Positions 16,314 through 18,050 of a stretch of DNA of 18,050 nt are shown in pieces. The notes beneath the pieces are model-generated. The model saw only the letters and a list, made by a program, of their open reading frames with translations, had not been told where the DNA came from and made no database searches. Within the stretch, counting starts at the first letter, position 1. Every line of letters begins with the position of its first letter. The position numbers and the translations under genes were made by a program. Source of the stretch: Pleurotus ostreatus/Saccharomyces cerevisiae fusant (taxonomy: Eukaryota > Opisthokonta); assembly GCA_024196135.1 (NCBI GenBank), contig JAMQCK010000667.1:1-18050 (forward strand), in the 5' to 3' direction.

Positions 16314-17542
16314 ATGGCCTCCGTCTTTCGCGCCCTCTTTGGCAGCCGCCCGTCCACACCGACAGAGAAGAAGCAGCGTCGACCGCGCTCCTCCTCGCGT
16401 CCGAGGCAGTCCTCCTCGTCCCCTTCCGCATCTCAGACGAACGAGAAGTTTGTATACATCGCGCCCAGTACGCCTCCCGCAGAGCGCAAGCGTGCGTCAA
16501 GTCACGTCTCTCGGTCGGCAGCGCCTTCCCCCTTGCGCTATGACACCTACGACGCGGCCACCAACCGCACCAGAGGCCGCACGAAGAGCGCGTCTCAGAA
16601 TGGGCCTGTGCACGTTCCCCTCTATCGCACATCGAGCGCCAAGGCAAAGGAGCGACGTGCGTACTCGATCTCTGATCTCAGGCGCGTGCTAATAATCCGC
16701 AGCGAGCCCTTACCCCTTGTTCGCGCCCACCCATTCCTACTGCAGCTCGCGAAGCGCGTCGAGTAGCGTTTCTGGCCGTCGCCCCGCATCTGCTCCAAGA
16801 TCTTCCAGCTCCTGCAGTGTCAGCCGCAATGGAGAGCCACGCCCCGTCTTGAAGCACACCAGGACGTCAAGCGACGCTTCTCGCAACGGTCCCCGTGCGT
16901 GCCCCTTCTCCTTTTCATCGCGCCACACTAACAGGTCATACAGATGCGCATGTCTCCTTCCAGAACCCCAATCGCACCGAGACCCTGCACATGCACCCGC
17001 TACTCGCGCACGGCAAGCTCTGCGCCGCGCCTATCTCGTACGACGTCACCCTCCCGCCGTCTTCGCGCACCGTGCTCGACCGCGGCACGCGCACTCCCGT
17101 GCCTGCCCACACCCTCCTCCAGCCCGCGAGTGAGGCGCCGTCGCACACCACACTCGTCCTCGCCTCGGACAAGTTCCCGTGGCCGGTCGTCGCCGCCTCC
17201 GGTGCGCGCGCCGCGGCGCGCTTCTACCTCTCCGGCAACTCGCCCCACCGCGCGTCGCCCGGCGGTGAGCCCGTCACCGTCCTCGACGTTCTCTACGCGC
17301 TCCACAACACGCTCATGGTCCGCGTCACGCAGGAGGAGTGGGATGCGCTCGGTGCGGGCTCGCGCGCCCAGCGCAAGGTGACGCGCGCCTACGAGGCCCG
17401 CTGCAACCGCATGGGCGGCGGCTGGGAGGGCGGCGTCCGCCGCATCGACTGGCTCGGCGAGAAGACCCGACTCGTCGGCGTCGAGGTCGACAAGAGCGCC
17501 GGCGGCGCCGGCATCGGCAAGCTCGTCTTCTCGAAGGCGTAG
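16314..17542 (+). CDS. DUF6699-domain protein with Ser/Arg-rich N-terminus
   Basis: Exons are 16314-16656, 16703-16894 and 16944-17542, giving 377 aa. Residues 13 to about 175 are low-complexity, rich in Ser, Arg and Pro and probably disordered, with many possible phosphorylation sites. The C-terminal 180 residues look like the fungal DUF6699 fold: HPLLAHG near 196, YDVTLPPSS, KFPWPVVA, then VTVLDVLYALHNTLMVRVT, YEARCNR and RIDWLGEKTRLVGVEV. The domain's function is not known and it is common and expanded in basidiomycetes. Intron 2 has two in-frame acceptors (16934 and 16943); I chose 16943 because it gives a 49-nt intron rather than 40. No signal peptide or membrane segment. The frame stays open for 19 G/C-ending codons past the TAG, to a second TAG at 17600. 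Confidence 0.78.
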
Positions 17543-18050
17543 ACGCCGAACGACCCATTTTCTCCCGCGCTGCTGCTCGACATGCGCAAGCACTCGACGT
17601 AGCGTGTGTCCGCCGGCATCGTGGTGCCCTCGGACGTGGACGCCCCGGCTCGTGGCCTTCAGTGGCGCGTGCCTCCGCGCGCCGCACTCGACTCTTTCTC
17701 CATCTCGACTCCGCTATTATGGCCTGGTTCTCTGCTGTCGAAAAACGCGTGCTGCACGGCGCGCTTCTGCTGTCGAAAACGGACGCGCACGGACGGACGG
17801 CGCGCCCCCTTCCTCTTGGTGATATCTGGGACGATGTATCATAGGTATAATTCTTTATGCTGGCTCATGACGACTCGCATGCCCTCCCACTCCTCGCATG
17901 CTCATTACGCTTGACGGTGGGCAGGTGCCCGCCGTTGTTTCACGACTTCTGCTTACTACATATACATACATACATACATCATACTTACTACTACTCCGCT
18001 AGCCTGCGGCTCACGACTCGACGTTCACGATCCTCTGGTCTCATAGTACA
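17543..18050. other. Right flank, 3' of the DUF6699 gene
   Basis: No gene is supported. After the 19-codon open tail the sequence has overlapping short frames only. A 15-bp direct repeat TTCTGCTGTCGAAAA occurs at 17730-17744 and 17765-17779. Confidence 0.5.
17956..17979. repeat. TACA/CATA microsatellite
   Basis: About five copies of a CATA/TACA tetranucleotide in an AT-rich patch, followed by short ACT repeats. A simple repeat with no visible function. Confidence 0.7.

Noticed and set aside
1..18050. CRISPR arrays, insertion sequences, LTRs or terminal inverted repeats, rRNA genes
   Set aside because: Looked for on both strands by eye; no regular repeat-spacer pattern, transposase or reverse transcriptase motifs, long terminal repeats or rRNA signatures were seen.

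Overview
This window looks like nuclear DNA from a filamentous basidiomycete, probably an Agaricomycete. Genes are cut by many very short introns (45-59 nt, nearly all GT-AG), coding third positions favour G/C, and the tRNA has a small intron 3' of the anticodon. The gene families are also typical of wood- or litter-decaying fungi. All gene models were spliced by hand from donor, branch and acceptor signals and reading-frame continuity. There are no prokaryotic operons, CRISPR arrays or recognisable mobile elements.

Layout: 1-557 has no convincing gene. 717-1608 (+) is a three-C2H2-finger plus RING protein (226 aa). 1913-2631 (+) is a small secreted, probably GPI-anchored protein (200 aa). 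Converging on it with a 79-bp gap, 2711-4293 (-) is a Gfo/Idh/MocA oxidoreductase (447 aa). A 724-bp divergent promoter separates that from 5018-7318 (+), a 14-exon MFS transporter of the allantoate permease (Dal5/ACS) type (546 aa). 7526-7607 (-) is an intron-containing tRNA-Gly(GCC). Only 14 bp away on the same strand lies the stop codon of 7622-10030 (-), a secreted GH78 (alpha-L-rhamnosidase-like) six-hairpin glycosidase (667 aa, 9 exons). About 6.2 kb (10127-16254) is then gene-poor and only fragmentary ORFs can be seen. 16314-17542 (+) is a DUF6699-type protein (377 aa), followed by an unremarkable tail with a short TACA microsatellite.

The most interesting signal is regulatory. The exact 10-mer CCGGACCGCC, which contains CGG-N-CCG (the half-site style of Zn(II)2Cys6 regulators), occurs three times, and I found no other exact copy by eye. 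Each copy lies about 90-115 bp upstream of the start codon, in the sense orientation, of the oxidoreductase, the MFS transporter and the GH78 enzyme. This suggests a small co-regulated catabolic cluster: a secreted glycosidase releases a sugar or sugar derivative, a transporter takes it up, and an NAD(P)-dependent oxidoreductase processes it. The substrate link is inference.

Other points of note are a 14-nt microexon carrying the core of the GH78 signature, a GC-AG intron in the transporter, two introns at the same position in adjacent zinc fingers, and the very tight GH78/tRNA spacing.
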